Counted from the stretch's first letter, positions 1-8,509 are shown. The stretch: 34,977 nucleotides of DNA from BJGV01 sp964013575 (GCA_964013575.1 CAXGWP010000016.1:1-34977); one strand, 5' to 3'. Translations and numbers: made by a program. The notes: generated by a model not told the origin, from the letters alone.

Positions 1-55
1 GGCTTCAAGTGGGGACCTTCAGGGGTTTAGTAAAGTAGTGAAGATAGGTAATCAA
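1..55 (+). repeat. Direct repeat, copy 1 (55 bp exact)
   Basis: Bases 1-55 are identical to 379-433, an offset of 378 bp or 126 codons, in frame. The first base of the window lies inside the repeat, so the true left end is not visible. Identity stops abruptly at base 56. It encodes the end of the CcmI-like domain. Confidence 0.95.
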
Positions 56-469
56 GCTGTTAATGTTCTAATAGATCAGGTAGTTGGTTCTGATAAGCCA
101 GTTAAAATAACGAAAAAAGACTTACCTCCGACAATATCAGGAATTGTTAATATTAGTCCTGAATTAGCAAATAAGGTTTCGCCTGAAGATAAGCTTTATA
201 TTTATGCTCGTGCAAAGAATGGCCCAAGAATGCCTCTTGCTATTGTTATTTTGCGGGCTAAAGATTTACCTGCAAAATTTACACTTAAAGATGGTATGGG
301 TATGAATCCTAATTTAAAGCTTACCAGTTTTCCTGAAGTAATAATTAGCGCAAGGGTAACAAAATCTGGAAAAGCTATGGCTTCAAGTGGGGACCTTCAG
401 GGGTTTAGTAAAGTAGTGAAGATAGGTAATCAAAACGTGAATGTATTAATTAATAAACGGGTACCATAA
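2..469 (+). CDS. ccmI: CcmI-like cytochrome c maturation protein, C-terminal part (5' end outside window)
   Basis: The reading frame is open to the left edge, so this is the 3' part of a longer gene; the ATG at 38 is internal. From about residue 45 the protein carries the periplasmic C-terminal domain of CcmI/CycH: ISG, then SPELA-KVSP-D-L-I-ARA--GPRMPLA, then DLP--FTL-D-M-MNPNLKLTSFPEV---ARV-KSG. In CcmI this domain follows TPR repeats and helps present apocytochrome c to the haem ligation machinery. The first residues visible (ASSGDLQGFSKVVKIGNQ) are the end of a second, upstream copy of the same domain, joined by a short linker (SDKPVKITKKDLPPT). The gene therefore has at least two tandem C-terminal domains, where CcmI normally has one. 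Upstream TPR and membrane segments cannot be seen. A CcmI paralogue is possible. Confidence 0.75.
   Translation, partial: ASSGDLQGFSKVVKIGNQAVNVLIDQVVGSDKPVKITKKDLPPTISGIVNISPELANKVSPEDKLYIYARAKNGPRMPLAIVILRAKDLPAKFTLKDGMGMNPNLKLTSFPEVIISARVTKSGKAMASSGDLQGFSKVVKIGNQNVNVLINKRVP
379..433 (+). repeat. Direct repeat, copy 2 (55 bp exact)
   Basis: This is the second copy of the 55-bp repeat and covers the end of the last CcmI-like domain. The base to its left (378, t) cannot be compared because copy 1 is cut by the window edge. After 433 the two copies differ at nucleotide level while the protein stays similar (NVLID against NVLIN). Confidence 0.95.
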
Positions 470-610
470 CTTAATCTGAAATAATTAGAGTGAAAAAATC
501 TAGACATTAAATTTCTATTGTTGCAATGGTAATTACTTCAAATTTTGATGTATATACATGTATCAGGTTCAAGTTGCCTTGATCATCGAATTATATAATT
601 GCTTCTTGTT

Positions 611-1318
611 ATGTCAGATAAACAAAAAAAAATACAACTTTCTGAAATAGAAATAGCTCATTCATATGAGCAATCTTTTGATATTTGTTCTTATCTACAG
701 GCAGCAAATGAGCTAGAGCGCGTTAGGATTGCTAAAAAAATACATTATGATATAGGAAAAACTTTAACGGAAGTTAAGAAAGAACTATTGTCTTGGGATA
801 AAGATATAGGTAAAAAATCAAATTTTTATATAAAAAAAGTAGAATTAATTGAGACTTTAATTGATCAGGTTATTGGTAGTGCAAAAAAAATTTCAATGGA
901 CTTGTGCCCTGATATTTTAGATCTAGGGATTGTAGCTGCTATCAAATGGCAGGTAAAAGAATTTTGTGAAAAAACAGAACTTAAATATAGGTTTTCTTGT
1001 AATAATAATGCAATATTAATTAATACAAATTTATCAGTAGCTATTTTCCGGATGTTCCAGGAAGTCTTAACTAATATATCTAGACATGCTAATGCAACAA
1101 GAATACAGATCCGGCTTAATGAGAAAGATGGTTGGATAAACCTTGAAATTACTGATAATGGTATTGGAATTTCAGATCACGATACTAAAAAGCCACAATC
1201 ATATGGAATTCGTACTATACGAGAACGATGCCAGCAACTTAGAGGTTATTTATTAATTACTACTAAACTAGAGAAATGGACTAAAATAAGTATTTCAATA
1301 CCTAAAAATACTAATTAG
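611..1318 (+). CDS. Soluble NarX/DesK-type (HisKA_3) sensor histidine kinase without a sensor domain
   Basis: The protein is about 235 residues with no signal peptide, membrane segment or PAS/GAF region. A dimerisation/phosphoacceptor helix (ERVRIAKKIHYDIG, His present) is followed directly by a HATPase_c domain. That domain shows an N box (QEVLTNISRHANA), G1 box (EITDNGIGI) and G2-like region (YGIRTIRERCQQLRG). It should autophosphorylate and pass phosphate to a NarL/FixJ-type regulator, but none is encoded nearby. The family motif H-D/E-x-x-x-Q is altered: H-Y-D-I-G-K replaces both the acidic residue after His and the Gln used for phosphatase activity. An alternative TTG start lies at 599, but a TATAAT at 594-599 overlaps it, so ATG 611 is preferred. 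No Shine-Dalgarno is visible. The partner and signal are unknown. Confidence 0.8.
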   Translation: MSDKQKKIQLSEIEIAHSYEQSFDICSYLQAANELERVRIAKKIHYDIGKTLTEVKKELLSWDKDIGKKSNFYIKKVELIETLIDQVIGSAKKISMDLCPDILDLGIVAAIKWQVKEFCEKTELKYRFSCNNNAILINTNLSVAIFRMFQEVLTNISRHANATRIQIRLNEKDGWINLEITDNGIGISDHDTKKPQSYGIRTIRERCQQLRGYLLITTKLEKWTKISISIPKNTN

Positions 1319-1372
1319 ATATATTGATTCTGAAAATCTATATAGATTATTTGCATTAGTATACTTTCTAAA

Positions 1373-2575
1373 GTGAATTCAAATTTAAATAAACTTAATT
1401 CCTACCCTTTTCAGAAGCTTCAGAAATTATTTTCTGGGATTATGCCTAATGCATCCTATTCACCAATTAATCTTCATATAGGAGAGCCTAAACATAAAAT
1501 GCCAGACTTTATTCGTTTAGGGTTAATTGAGGGATTAGATAAATTAACTAACTACCCTGCTACTCTTGGGGAAAAATCTTTACGTAAAAGTATTGCTTCA
1601 TGGTTGGAGAGCAGATATAAATTACCATCAATAGATCCTGATACAGAGGTTATATCAGTCAATGGAAGCCGTGAAGCCCTTTTTGCATTTTCTCAGGCAG
1701 CTGTTGATCCTCTGCATTCAGAAACAATAGTTGTTTGTCCTAATCCGTTTTACCAGATTTATGAGGGTGCAGCATTATTAGCTGGGGCTACTCCATATTT
1801 TCTCAATTCTTTGCCAGAAAATAATTTCATACCAGATTATTCACATGTACCTAATAGCATTTGGGAGCGTACACAGTTAATATACGTCTGCTCGCCTGCT
1901 AATCCAACAGGTAAAGTAATGACAATAAAAGAATGGAGGAAGCTATTCACTCTTGCTGATCGTTTTGGGTTTATTATAGCTGCTGACGAATGTTACTCTG
2001 AAATATACCTAGACGAATATAAGCCACCACTTGGTGCCTTAGAAGCAGCTTATCTCTTAAATAGAAAGGATTTTTCTAGGCTCATAGTTTTTGGTAGCCT
2101 ATCAAAGCGTTCTAATGTTCCTGGTATGCGCTCTGGTTTTGTTGCAGGGAATTCAGAAATTTTAAAAAAATTTTTACTTTACCGTACATATCATGGTTGT
2201 GCTATGAATCCAGCAGTTCAAACAGCAAGTATGTTAGCATGGGGTGAAGAATATCATGTAAGTGAAAATCGACGATTATACCGAGAGAAATTTATTGCAG
2301 TTCATAAGCTATTAAATGAGCATATGAAGGTATCTATACCAGAAGCAACTTTCTATTTTTGGGCTAAAACAGTAATTCATGATACTAATTTCGCCCAAAG
2401 GCTTTACCAAGACTATAATGTTACCGTGCTTCCAGGAAGCTATCTTTCTCGGGAGGCACATAATGTCAATCCTGGAAAGAATTTTATTAGAATAGCAATG
2501 GTACCACCACTTTCTGAATGTATTGAAGCTGCAAAAAGAATTAAAAAATTTTGTATTTCATTACAAAATAATTAG
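1373..2575 (+). CDS. dapC: Succinyldiaminopimelate transaminase (DapC)
   Basis: This is a fold-type I PLP aminotransferase of 400 residues. It converts N-succinyl-2-amino-6-ketopimelate to N-succinyl-LL-diaminopimelate, with glutamate as donor, in the cytoplasm. Visible features are the N-terminal signature PYPFQKL followed by LHIGEPKH, CSPANPTGKVM in the substrate/PLP region, AADECYSEIY, and the PLP lysine in SLSKRSNVPGMRSGF. The start is GTG; N-terminal similarity to known DapC proteins supports it, although no Shine-Dalgarno is present. A TATACT at 1360-1365 would start transcription about at the GTG, so the message may be leaderless. dapD and dapE follow on the same strand, which fixes this enzyme's role over other class I aminotransferases. 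Confidence 0.9.
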   Translation: MNSNLNKLNSYPFQKLQKLFSGIMPNASYSPINLHIGEPKHKMPDFIRLGLIEGLDKLTNYPATLGEKSLRKSIASWLESRYKLPSIDPDTEVISVNGSREALFAFSQAAVDPLHSETIVVCPNPFYQIYEGAALLAGATPYFLNSLPENNFIPDYSHVPNSIWERTQLIYVCSPANPTGKVMTIKEWRKLFTLADRFGFIIAADECYSEIYLDEYKPPLGALEAAYLLNRKDFSRLIVFGSLSKRSNVPGMRSGFVAGNSEILKKFLLYRTYHGCAMNPAVQTASMLAWGEEYHVSENRRLYREKFIAVHKLLNEHMKVSIPEATFYFWAKTVIHDTNFAQRLYQDYNVTVLPGSYLSREAHNVNPGKNFIRIAMVPPLSECIEAAKRIKKFCISLQNN

Positions 2576-2625
2576 CTAAATAATCTATATATTTATTATT
2601 TTTCAATAAGTAATTAAGGAGAAAA

Positions 2626-3447
2626 ATGAAACAACTACAATCCTCTATTGAAGACGCCTTTGAGTCTCGTTCAGAAATCACCCCACGTAATGTTGATGCA
2701 AAGCTAAAAGAATCAATTCATCAAGTATTAGATATGATAAATACTGGTGATCTACGTATCGCCGAGAAAATTAATAGTGAATGGGTGACTCATCAGTGGA
2801 TAAAGAAGGCCGTATTGCTTTCTTTTCGGATAGAAGATAATAATTTTATTAAGGGGGGATTTTCTAATTACTTTGATAAAATCCCTTCAAAATTTGCAGA
2901 CTTTAGTTCTAAAGATTTCCGGGATGGCGGTTTCCGAGTTGTACCACCAGCTACTGTAAGAAAGGGAGCATTTATAGCAAATAATGTAGTTTTGATGCCA
3001 TCTTATGTCAATATTGGTGCGTATGTTGATGAAGGTACAATGGTAGATACTTGGGCTACAGTAGGATCGTGTGCACAAATTGGCAAAAATGTACATTTAT
3101 CCGGTGGAGTTGGTATTGGTGGGGTTCTAGAACCTATTCAAGCAAATCCAACTATTATTGAAGATAATTGTTTTATTGGAGCACGATCAGAAATCGTTGA
3201 AGGAGTTCTAGTTGAAGAAAATTCAGTAATATCAATGGGAGTATATATTGGAAAAAGCACTAAAATATATAATCGTGAAACTGGAGATGTTAGCTATGGT
3301 CGCATTCCATCTGGTTCAGTTGTAGTTTCTGGATCATTACCATCTTCAGATGGTAAATATAGCCTATACTGTGCAGTTATTGTGAAGCAGGTTGATGCTA
3401 AGACTCGTGCAAAAACAGGAATTAACGAATTATTACGTGGAATTTAA
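2626..3447 (+). CDS. dapD: Tetrahydrodipicolinate N-succinyltransferase
   Basis: DapD transfers succinyl from succinyl-CoA to tetrahydrodipicolinate, the committed step of the succinylase branch to meso-diaminopimelate and lysine. The length of 273 residues matches the usual 274. An N-terminal helical domain is followed by left-handed beta-helix hexapeptide repeats (NNVVLMPSYVNIGAYVDEGT, then TWATVGSCAQIGKNVHLSGG). The conserved GGVLEP loop and GARSEIVEGV strand are both present. A strong Shine-Dalgarno (AAGGAG) precedes the ATG. It lies 50 bp after dapC and 23 bp before dapE. Confidence 0.96.
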   Translation: MKQLQSSIEDAFESRSEITPRNVDAKLKESIHQVLDMINTGDLRIAEKINSEWVTHQWIKKAVLLSFRIEDNNFIKGGFSNYFDKIPSKFADFSSKDFRDGGFRVVPPATVRKGAFIANNVVLMPSYVNIGAYVDEGTMVDTWATVGSCAQIGKNVHLSGGVGIGGVLEPIQANPTIIEDNCFIGARSEIVEGVLVEENSVISMGVYIGKSTKIYNRETGDVSYGRIPSGSVVVSGSLPSSDGKYSLYCAVIVKQVDAKTRAKTGINELLRGI

Positions 3448-3470
3448 TTAAAGTTTTTTGGGTATTATAA

Positions 3471-4604
3471 ATGCATAAAGACTCATTATCTCTTGCTAAG
3501 GACCTTATTAGTTGCTGTTCAATAACTCCAGATGATAGCGGATGCCAAGATATCCTAATTAACCGCTTAAAAAAAATTGGATTTAATATTGAAAATTTTG
3601 AATTTAATGGGGTGAAAAATATTTGGGCTAGGCGTGGTGTATCTGCTCCTGTCATATGTTTTGCTGGACATACAGATGTAGTACCAGCCGGACCATTAGA
3701 ACATTGGGAAAGTGACCCATTTATTCCTGTGATTCGTAATGGAAGACTTTTTGGGCGTGGTGCAGCAGATATGAAATCATCTTTAGCTGCATTTATTACA
3801 GCCATTGAATCATTTATACGTTTGAATCCAGAGCATAATGGGTCTATTGCAATTCTTATTACTTCTGATGAAGAAGGAATAGCAATAGATGGTACTGCTA
3901 GAGTAGTTAAAGTTTTAAAAGAAAGGAATGAACCAATTGATTATTGCATTGTTGGTGAACCAACATGTTCAAATAAATTAGGTGACACTATTAAGAATGG
4001 TAGAAGAGGATCTTTATCAGGGCTGCTTACTATTATGGGAGTCCAAGGGCATATTGCTTATCCACACTTAGCTAAGAACCCAATTCATATTTCAGCCCCA
4101 TGTATTACAGAACTTGTACAAACTAAATGGGATTGTGGTAATGAATATTTTCCACCAACAACCTGGCAGGTTTCTAATATCACTGGAGGTACTGGAGCAA
4201 CAAATGTCATCCCAGGCGAATTAAAAATTACTTTCAATTTTCGGTTTTCTACTGCTAGTACTGTTCAATTATTACAGGATAAGATGCACCATATCCTTGA
4301 CAAATATGGATTCAAATATAGTTTAGATTGGTCATTATCTGGAAAACCTTTCCTTACTCCAAAAGGAGATCTTGTAGAAGCACTAAATAATTCAATTTAT
4401 AAAGTAACTAATATTGAGCCTGAACTATCTACTGCTGGGGGCACTTCTGATGGAAGGTTTATAGCAGATATTTGTCCTCAAGTCGTTGAATTTGGTCCAA
4501 TTAATGCCAGTATCCATCAAGTTAATGAACACGTGGATGTCGCTGATATAGAAAAATTATCTATGATATACAAAGGCGTACTTGAAAATTTATTATCAAA
4601 ATAA
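3471..4604 (+). CDS. dapE: Succinyl-diaminopimelate desuccinylase
   Basis: DapE is a di-zinc M20 hydrolase that removes succinate from N-succinyl-LL-diaminopimelate. The length of 377 residues is normal. Metal and catalytic motifs are intact: FAGHTDVVPAG (first His and Asp), GRGAADMKSS (bridging Asp), TSDEEG (catalytic Glu and metal Glu), and a C-terminal Zn His in INASIHQVNEHV. AGGTSDGRF is the typical oxyanion-region signature. A dimerisation domain lies between. It is the last gene of the dapCDE run and has no strong Shine-Dalgarno, so translation may depend on coupling to dapD 23 bp upstream. Confidence 0.96.
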   Translation: MHKDSLSLAKDLISCCSITPDDSGCQDILINRLKKIGFNIENFEFNGVKNIWARRGVSAPVICFAGHTDVVPAGPLEHWESDPFIPVIRNGRLFGRGAADMKSSLAAFITAIESFIRLNPEHNGSIAILITSDEEGIAIDGTARVVKVLKERNEPIDYCIVGEPTCSNKLGDTIKNGRRGSLSGLLTIMGVQGHIAYPHLAKNPIHISAPCITELVQTKWDCGNEYFPPTTWQVSNITGGTGATNVIPGELKITFNFRFSTASTVQLLQDKMHHILDKYGFKYSLDWSLSGKPFLTPKGDLVEALNNSIYKVTNIEPELSTAGGTSDGRFIADICPQVVEFGPINASIHQVNEHVDVADIEKLSMIYKGVLENLLSK

Positions 4605-4621
4605 AATTTTGATTTTGATAG
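4596..4621 (+). terminator. Possible weak terminator after dapE
   Basis: TCAAAAT-aaa-ATTTTGA forms a 7-bp hairpin overlapping the dapE stop codon, followed by TTTTGATAGTTTTC. The stem has only one G-C pair, so it is weak. It lies between convergent dapE and rluB. Confidence 0.3.
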
Positions 4622-4669
4622 TTTTCATACTAAATAATTCATTTTGGAATTAGAGCCATATTTATATTA

Positions 4670-5491
4670 TTAACTTAGATGATATTTTGAAATGATATAT
4701 TCAACCTCTCCCTCACTTAATTCTACTAAGTGACCCCTCCTTAAGTGTGGAGGTAATTTAATAATACCAAATCTTATACGAATTAGTCGGCTTACTATTA
4801 TTCCTATAGCATCAAACATACGCCGTATTTCACGATTTCTACCTTCTTGTAATATTACGTGGTACCAATGATTAGAACCCTTTCCACCCTGCTCTATTAA
4901 AGAAACAAATTTTGCTTTCCCATCTTCTAATTCAATACCCGTTATTAATAATTTTATTTGTATTTGAGATAATTTACCTACTATGCGGACAGCATATTCA
5001 CGCTCTACTTTGTAGCGTGGATGCATAAGCTTATTTGCTAATGTGCCATCAGTAGTAAAAATTAATAATCCACATGTATTAAAATCAAGCCTTCCTACTG
5101 AAATCCATTTAGATGTTTTAAGTTTAGGTAACTTATTAAATACTAATGGCCGATTTCTTGGATCATTATAGCTTACGATTTCCCCTTCTGGTTTGTGATA
5201 AATTAACACCCTAGGAAGGTGTTTTCCAAAATTCAAATGAATAATTTTTTTCTTAATCCTAACAACATCATTCTTACTAACTCTATCAGCAACAGTAGCA
5301 ACTCTTTTATTTATAGTTACCTGCCCTGTTGTAATAAATTTTTCCATTTCACGTCTTGATCCAATCCCTGTTTGTGCCAATACCTTATGTAACTTCTGTG
5401 TTATAAAAGATGTTGGAATAGTATTTTTACTATTCTTATTTGGTAACTTTGGTTTATTTACCAGTGTTCTATATGACTTATTAGTTTCCAT
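4670..5491 (-). CDS. rluB: 23S rRNA pseudouridine synthase RluB (RsuA/RluB/E/F family)
   Basis: The enzyme makes a pseudouridine in 23S rRNA (position 2605 in E. coli for RluB). An S4 RNA-binding domain (HKVLAQTGIGSRREMEKFI, about residues 34-80) precedes the catalytic domain. That domain has the invariant Asp in GRLDFNTCGLLIFTTDG, YKVEREYAVRI, and the C-terminal motif EGRNREIRRMFDAIG. It carries a Lys/Asn-rich N-terminal extension of about 30 residues before the S4 domain. No in-frame Met or good Shine-Dalgarno lies further in, so the extension may be real or the true start may be a non-ATG codon. Separation from RsuA, RluE and RluF rests on the domain pattern only. Confidence 0.85.
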   Translation of the reverse strand: METNKSYRTLVNKPKLPNKNSKNTIPTSFITQKLHKVLAQTGIGSRREMEKFITTGQVTINKRVATVADRVSKNDVVRIKKKIIHLNFGKHLPRVLIYHKPEGEIVSYNDPRNRPLVFNKLPKLKTSKWISVGRLDFNTCGLLIFTTDGTLANKLMHPRYKVEREYAVRIVGKLSQIQIKLLITGIELEDGKAKFVSLIEQGGKGSNHWYHVILQEGRNREIRRMFDAIGIIVSRLIRIRFGIIKLPPHLRRGHLVELSEGEVEYIISKYHLS

Positions 5492-5578
5492 CAGTTACAT
5501 TTAATTTTTAATTAATTTATTTAACTATTGATAAGAGGATATGCGAGTTTCTAGAAAATAGAAAAATAATATAAATAT

Positions 5579-6175
5579 TTAAATCTCTCTTCGTTCCGTG
5601 ACTGCTTGTGCAAGCGTTCCACTATCAATATGTTCAAGTTCCCCTCCTACTGGTATTCCTCTTGCAATACGGCTTACCTTGATTCCAATATTATTCAATT
5701 GCTCACTAATATAGTGCGCTGTAACCTCTCCTTCTACAGTAAAATTTGTAGCTAGCACAACTTCTTTTACTATATTATCTTTAACGCGATTTAGCAGCCG
5801 ATCAAGATAAATATCTTTAGGTCCAATACCATCTAAGGGGGAAAGCTTCCCCATTAATACAAAATACATGCCACTATAGCTTTGTGTCTGTTCAATCATT
5901 AATAAATCTGCGGGCATCTCAACAACACATAGAAGACTTCCATTACGTTTTGTAGGACAACATAAATTACAAATTGGGGAATCAGTAAGATTATTACATT
6001 TTTCGCAATGTTTAATATTTGTAAGTACTTTATCTAATGTTTTTGCAAGTAATCTTGCTCCTGCATGATCATGCTGTAATAAATGATAGGCCATGCGTTG
6101 GGCAGATTTAGGTCCTACGCCTGGAAGACAACGTAATGCTTTAATTAGATCCTCAAGTGATTTAAAGTTATGCAT
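5579..6175 (-). CDS. recR: Recombination mediator protein RecR
   Basis: RecR works with RecO and RecF to load RecA on gapped DNA. It shows an N-terminal helix-hairpin-helix (LIKALRCLPGVGPKSAQRMAYHLL), a Cys4 zinc finger (CEKCNNLTDSPICNLC), and a Toprim domain (LCVVEMPADLLMIEQT, then VLATNFTVEGEVTAHYI). The C-terminal Walker B-like end contains RIARGIPVGGELEHID. With the start chosen at MHNFKSLEDL the protein has 198 residues, the usual size. A start 21 bp further upstream adds MHVTLFL, which does not match the family. It sits downstream of dnaX and ybaB in the classic dnaX-ybaB-recR order. Confidence 0.95.
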   Translation of the reverse strand: MHNFKSLEDLIKALRCLPGVGPKSAQRMAYHLLQHDHAGARLLAKTLDKVLTNIKHCEKCNNLTDSPICNLCCPTKRNGSLLCVVEMPADLLMIEQTQSYSGMYFVLMGKLSPLDGIGPKDIYLDRLLNRVKDNIVKEVVLATNFTVEGEVTAHYISEQLNNIGIKVSRIARGIPVGGELEHIDSGTLAQAVTERREI

Positions 6176-6261
6176 TAAGAATAAAGTTACATGCAATTAA
6201 AACCTGCTAAATATTATGCATATAATAACTTAATAAGCTAAGCTATATGGTACAGTATTAT

Positions 6262-6588
6262 TTAAAATGGCAGTTTCATTCCAGGTGGCAGCCCCATTCC
6301 AGCGGTAACTCCAGCCATTTTTTCCTGGGTAGTAGCTTCAACTCTACGCACAGCATCATTTACAGCAGCAGCAAGTAAATCTTCTAGCATATCTTTATCA
6401 TCTTTAAGAAGACTATCATCGATTTTTACTCTTTTTACATCATAACGACAGGTCATTATAATTTTAACCAGACCAGCACCTGATTGTCCTTCAACTTCAA
6501 CTGTTGCTAATTGTTCTTGCATATTTTTCATATTTTCTTGCATTTGTTGAGCCTGTTTCATTAATGGCCCTATGCCACCTTTCATCAT
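6262..6588 (-). CDS. ybaB: YbaB/EbfC family nucleoid-associated protein
   Basis: This is a small dimeric DNA-binding protein of 108 residues, coating the nucleoid. Signatures are MMKGGIGPLMKQAQQMQENMKNMQEQLA, then VEGQSGAGLVKIIMTCRYDVKRVKID, and a C-terminal Gly/Met-rich GVTAGMGLPPGMKLPF. Its ATG overlaps the dnaX stop as ATGA, so translation is coupled to dnaX. recR follows 86 bp downstream of its stop. Confidence 0.95.
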   Translation of the reverse strand: MMKGGIGPLMKQAQQMQENMKNMQEQLATVEVEGQSGAGLVKIIMTCRYDVKRVKIDDSLLKDDKDMLEDLLAAAVNDAVRRVEATTQEKMAGVTAGMGLPPGMKLPF

Positions 6589-8237
6589 CCTAGGTCTCCT
6601 TTTTTAATAGGTTTAATTGAAGAATTAATTAACTTTGCATCAAAATTTTCTACTAAATTCTGAATAATTGGATCTGTTTCAATAGAAGATATGGCTTGCT
6701 GTAATTTCTTTTGCTCCTTTTGAATATTTAATTCTGCTGGGGTAATGCCTTTAATTTCACCTACAGAAAATTCTAAATTAATATTTTTTTTAAAGTACTT
6801 ATTTAAAGCAACTTGTATTTTATCCTGATAATTTTTCTCTAATAAATACTTATGTTCAGATAATAAACATAACTCAAGACAATCTTTTGATTGGTTCTTT
6901 ATTTTACAGTTTTGAGCTAGCATCTTAGACATGCCTTTTAATTCTAACTGGTTTACCAATGTTGGCCAGTCAATATTAGAATGATTAGTTGTGTTTCTAG
7001 GATCTATACTAGGAGACATAACATTATCTGTTGTAGAAGTGACCTTAATATCAGAATTACTCGTTTTATCTTGTAATCCTGATTGTGGGTTTTCCTCAAT
7101 TGAAGCTTCATAAGGTGCTGGTGTAGTAGCCTGCGTTCCTTCTAATAAATTTTGAGGAGTAAACGCTAGTATACGCATTAATGTCATAGTAAACCCGGCA
7201 TATTCATCAGGTGCCAGTCCTAGGTCTGATCGTCCATGTAAAACAATCTGATAATATAATTGTACCTCTTCTGATGATAATCTTTTTGAAAATAGAATAA
7301 TTTTTTTATATTCATGCATATTATCGTTAATAGCTTTTGGTATTATTTGTGCTATAGAAATAGTATGCAATAATCGAGCCATTTCTTGTAGAACATAATC
7401 AAAAGATAAGCTTTTTGTTTCAATATCATCAGCTATATTTAATAATTTTATGCCATTCTTATGAATTATTGCCTCAAGAAGTTCATATAAATAGGTTTGG
7501 TCAACAATGCCAAGCATAGCATTAACCTCAGATTCCTCAATTCTACCTTTACTAAAAATAATTGCTTGATCAAGAATACTAAGAGCATCACGTATGCTAC
7601 CTTGTGCTGAATGAGCTATTATCTGTAATGAGTTTATACTATAGGGAATTTTTTCTTTCTCTAGTAAACATTTAAGGTGCGCAGATATTTGAATTGAAGG
7701 AATTTTCTTAAGGTTAAATTGTAAGCAGCGTGAAAGAACAGTAACTGGAATTTTCTGTGGGTCAGTAGTAGCTAATATAAATTTTATATGGTCTGGCGGC
7801 TCTTCTAAGGTTTTAAGCATGGCATTAAAAGCTGACTTAGAAAGCATATGTACTTCATCTATAATATATATCTTATAACGTGCAAAAGTCGGGGCATACA
7901 TAGCGTTTTCTAGTAATTCCCTCATATTATCAACTTGAGTATTTGAAGCTGCGTCAAGCTCAACTAGGTCAATAAAGTTTCCGCTATCAATTTCATTACA
8001 GGCAGTACAATTTTCACATGGTTTACTTGTAATACCAGATATACAATTTAGTGCTTTAGCTAGAATACGTGCAATAGTTGTCTTGCCAACACCACGCGTA
8101 CCTGTAAATAAATAAGCATGATGTATACGCTTCTTATCAAGTGCATTTATAAGTGCTTTAGCAATATGATCTTGTCCAATTAGAGTAGAAAAATTCTTTG
8201 GACGCCATTTACGAGCAAGGACTTGTGATTGAGGCAC
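6585..8237 (-). CDS. dnaX: DNA polymerase III subunit tau/gamma
   Basis: DnaX is the ATPase and organiser of the clamp loader. The N-terminal AAA+ module has Walker A GTRGVGKTT, a zinc module (Cys residues in NCISGITSKPCENCTAC), Walker B IIDEVHMLS, sensor 1 LATTDPQKIPVTVLSRC and sensor 2 GSIRDALSILDQAI. A variable linker (about residues 370-425) leads to a C-terminal region that would contact the alpha subunit. At 550 residues it is shorter than E. coli tau (643), mostly in the linker. A slippery site giving gamma by frameshift was sought; the A-runs present do not form a canonical in-frame heptamer. 4.5S RNA and tRNA-fMet genes lie upstream on the same strand. Confidence 0.96.
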   Translation of the reverse strand: MPQSQVLARKWRPKNFSTLIGQDHIAKALINALDKKRIHHAYLFTGTRGVGKTTIARILAKALNCISGITSKPCENCTACNEIDSGNFIDLVELDAASNTQVDNMRELLENAMYAPTFARYKIYIIDEVHMLSKSAFNAMLKTLEEPPDHIKFILATTDPQKIPVTVLSRCLQFNLKKIPSIQISAHLKCLLEKEKIPYSINSLQIIAHSAQGSIRDALSILDQAIIFSKGRIEESEVNAMLGIVDQTYLYELLEAIIHKNGIKLLNIADDIETKSLSFDYVLQEMARLLHTISIAQIIPKAINDNMHEYKKIILFSKRLSSEEVQLYYQIVLHGRSDLGLAPDEYAGFTMTLMRILAFTPQNLLEGTQATTPAPYEASIEENPQSGLQDKTSNSDIKVTSTTDNVMSPSIDPRNTTNHSNIDWPTLVNQLELKGMSKMLAQNCKIKNQSKDCLELCLLSEHKYLLEKNYQDKIQVALNKYFKKNINLEFSVGEIKGITPAELNIQKEQKKLQQAISSIETDPIIQNLVENFDAKLINSSIKPIKKGDLG

Positions 8238-8410
8238 GATATGTATTAGTTAATATTTAAAATATGTAAATAAAGGAACATTGTAATCTGGATGCCCTAG
8301 AAAGGGATCAATTTTTTTCTAAAATTTACAATTAGTATGCCTAAACTGAAAAGAACTAGCTACAATAAATATTAAATTAATAATGAATAATGAATAAATA
8401 TAAAAAATAA

Positions 8411-8509
8411 GGTGGCGAGCCCAACCCCCGGCACTTGCAAAAAATAGATGTGGCTGCTTCCTTCCGGACCTGACCAGGTTCACTACTATACAATGCGGGG
8501 AGGCCCGCC
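8411..8509 (-). ncRNA. ffs: Signal recognition particle 4.5S RNA
   Basis: The minus strand reads as a long hairpin. The ends GGCGGGCCTCCCCGC and GGGGTTGGGCTCGCC pair, and the conserved apical domain GGTCCGGAAGGAAGCAGCC is present. This is the bacterial small SRP RNA that binds Ffh to target membrane proteins co-translationally. The length of about 99 nt is typical of the small form. The transcript ends into TTATTTTTTATATTT, so the terminal stem plus U-run can act as its own terminator. The 173 bases to dnaX hold no other gene. Confidence 0.95.

Noticed and set aside
541..575. Overlapping palindromes TGTATATACA and ATACATGTAT upstream of the histidine kinase gene
   Set aside because: Short AT-rich palindromes of this type are expected by chance here, and they cannot both be used as one site.
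3422..3805. Antisense frame inside dapE
   Set aside because: A shadow frame without a ribosome binding site; dapE is intact.
6585..8237. Programmed frameshift in dnaX at A-rich runs (near 6782, 7304 and 6600)
   Set aside because: The A-runs fall in frames that do not give a canonical A AAA AAG slip, and the run near 6782 is too close to the C-terminus to yield a gamma-like product.
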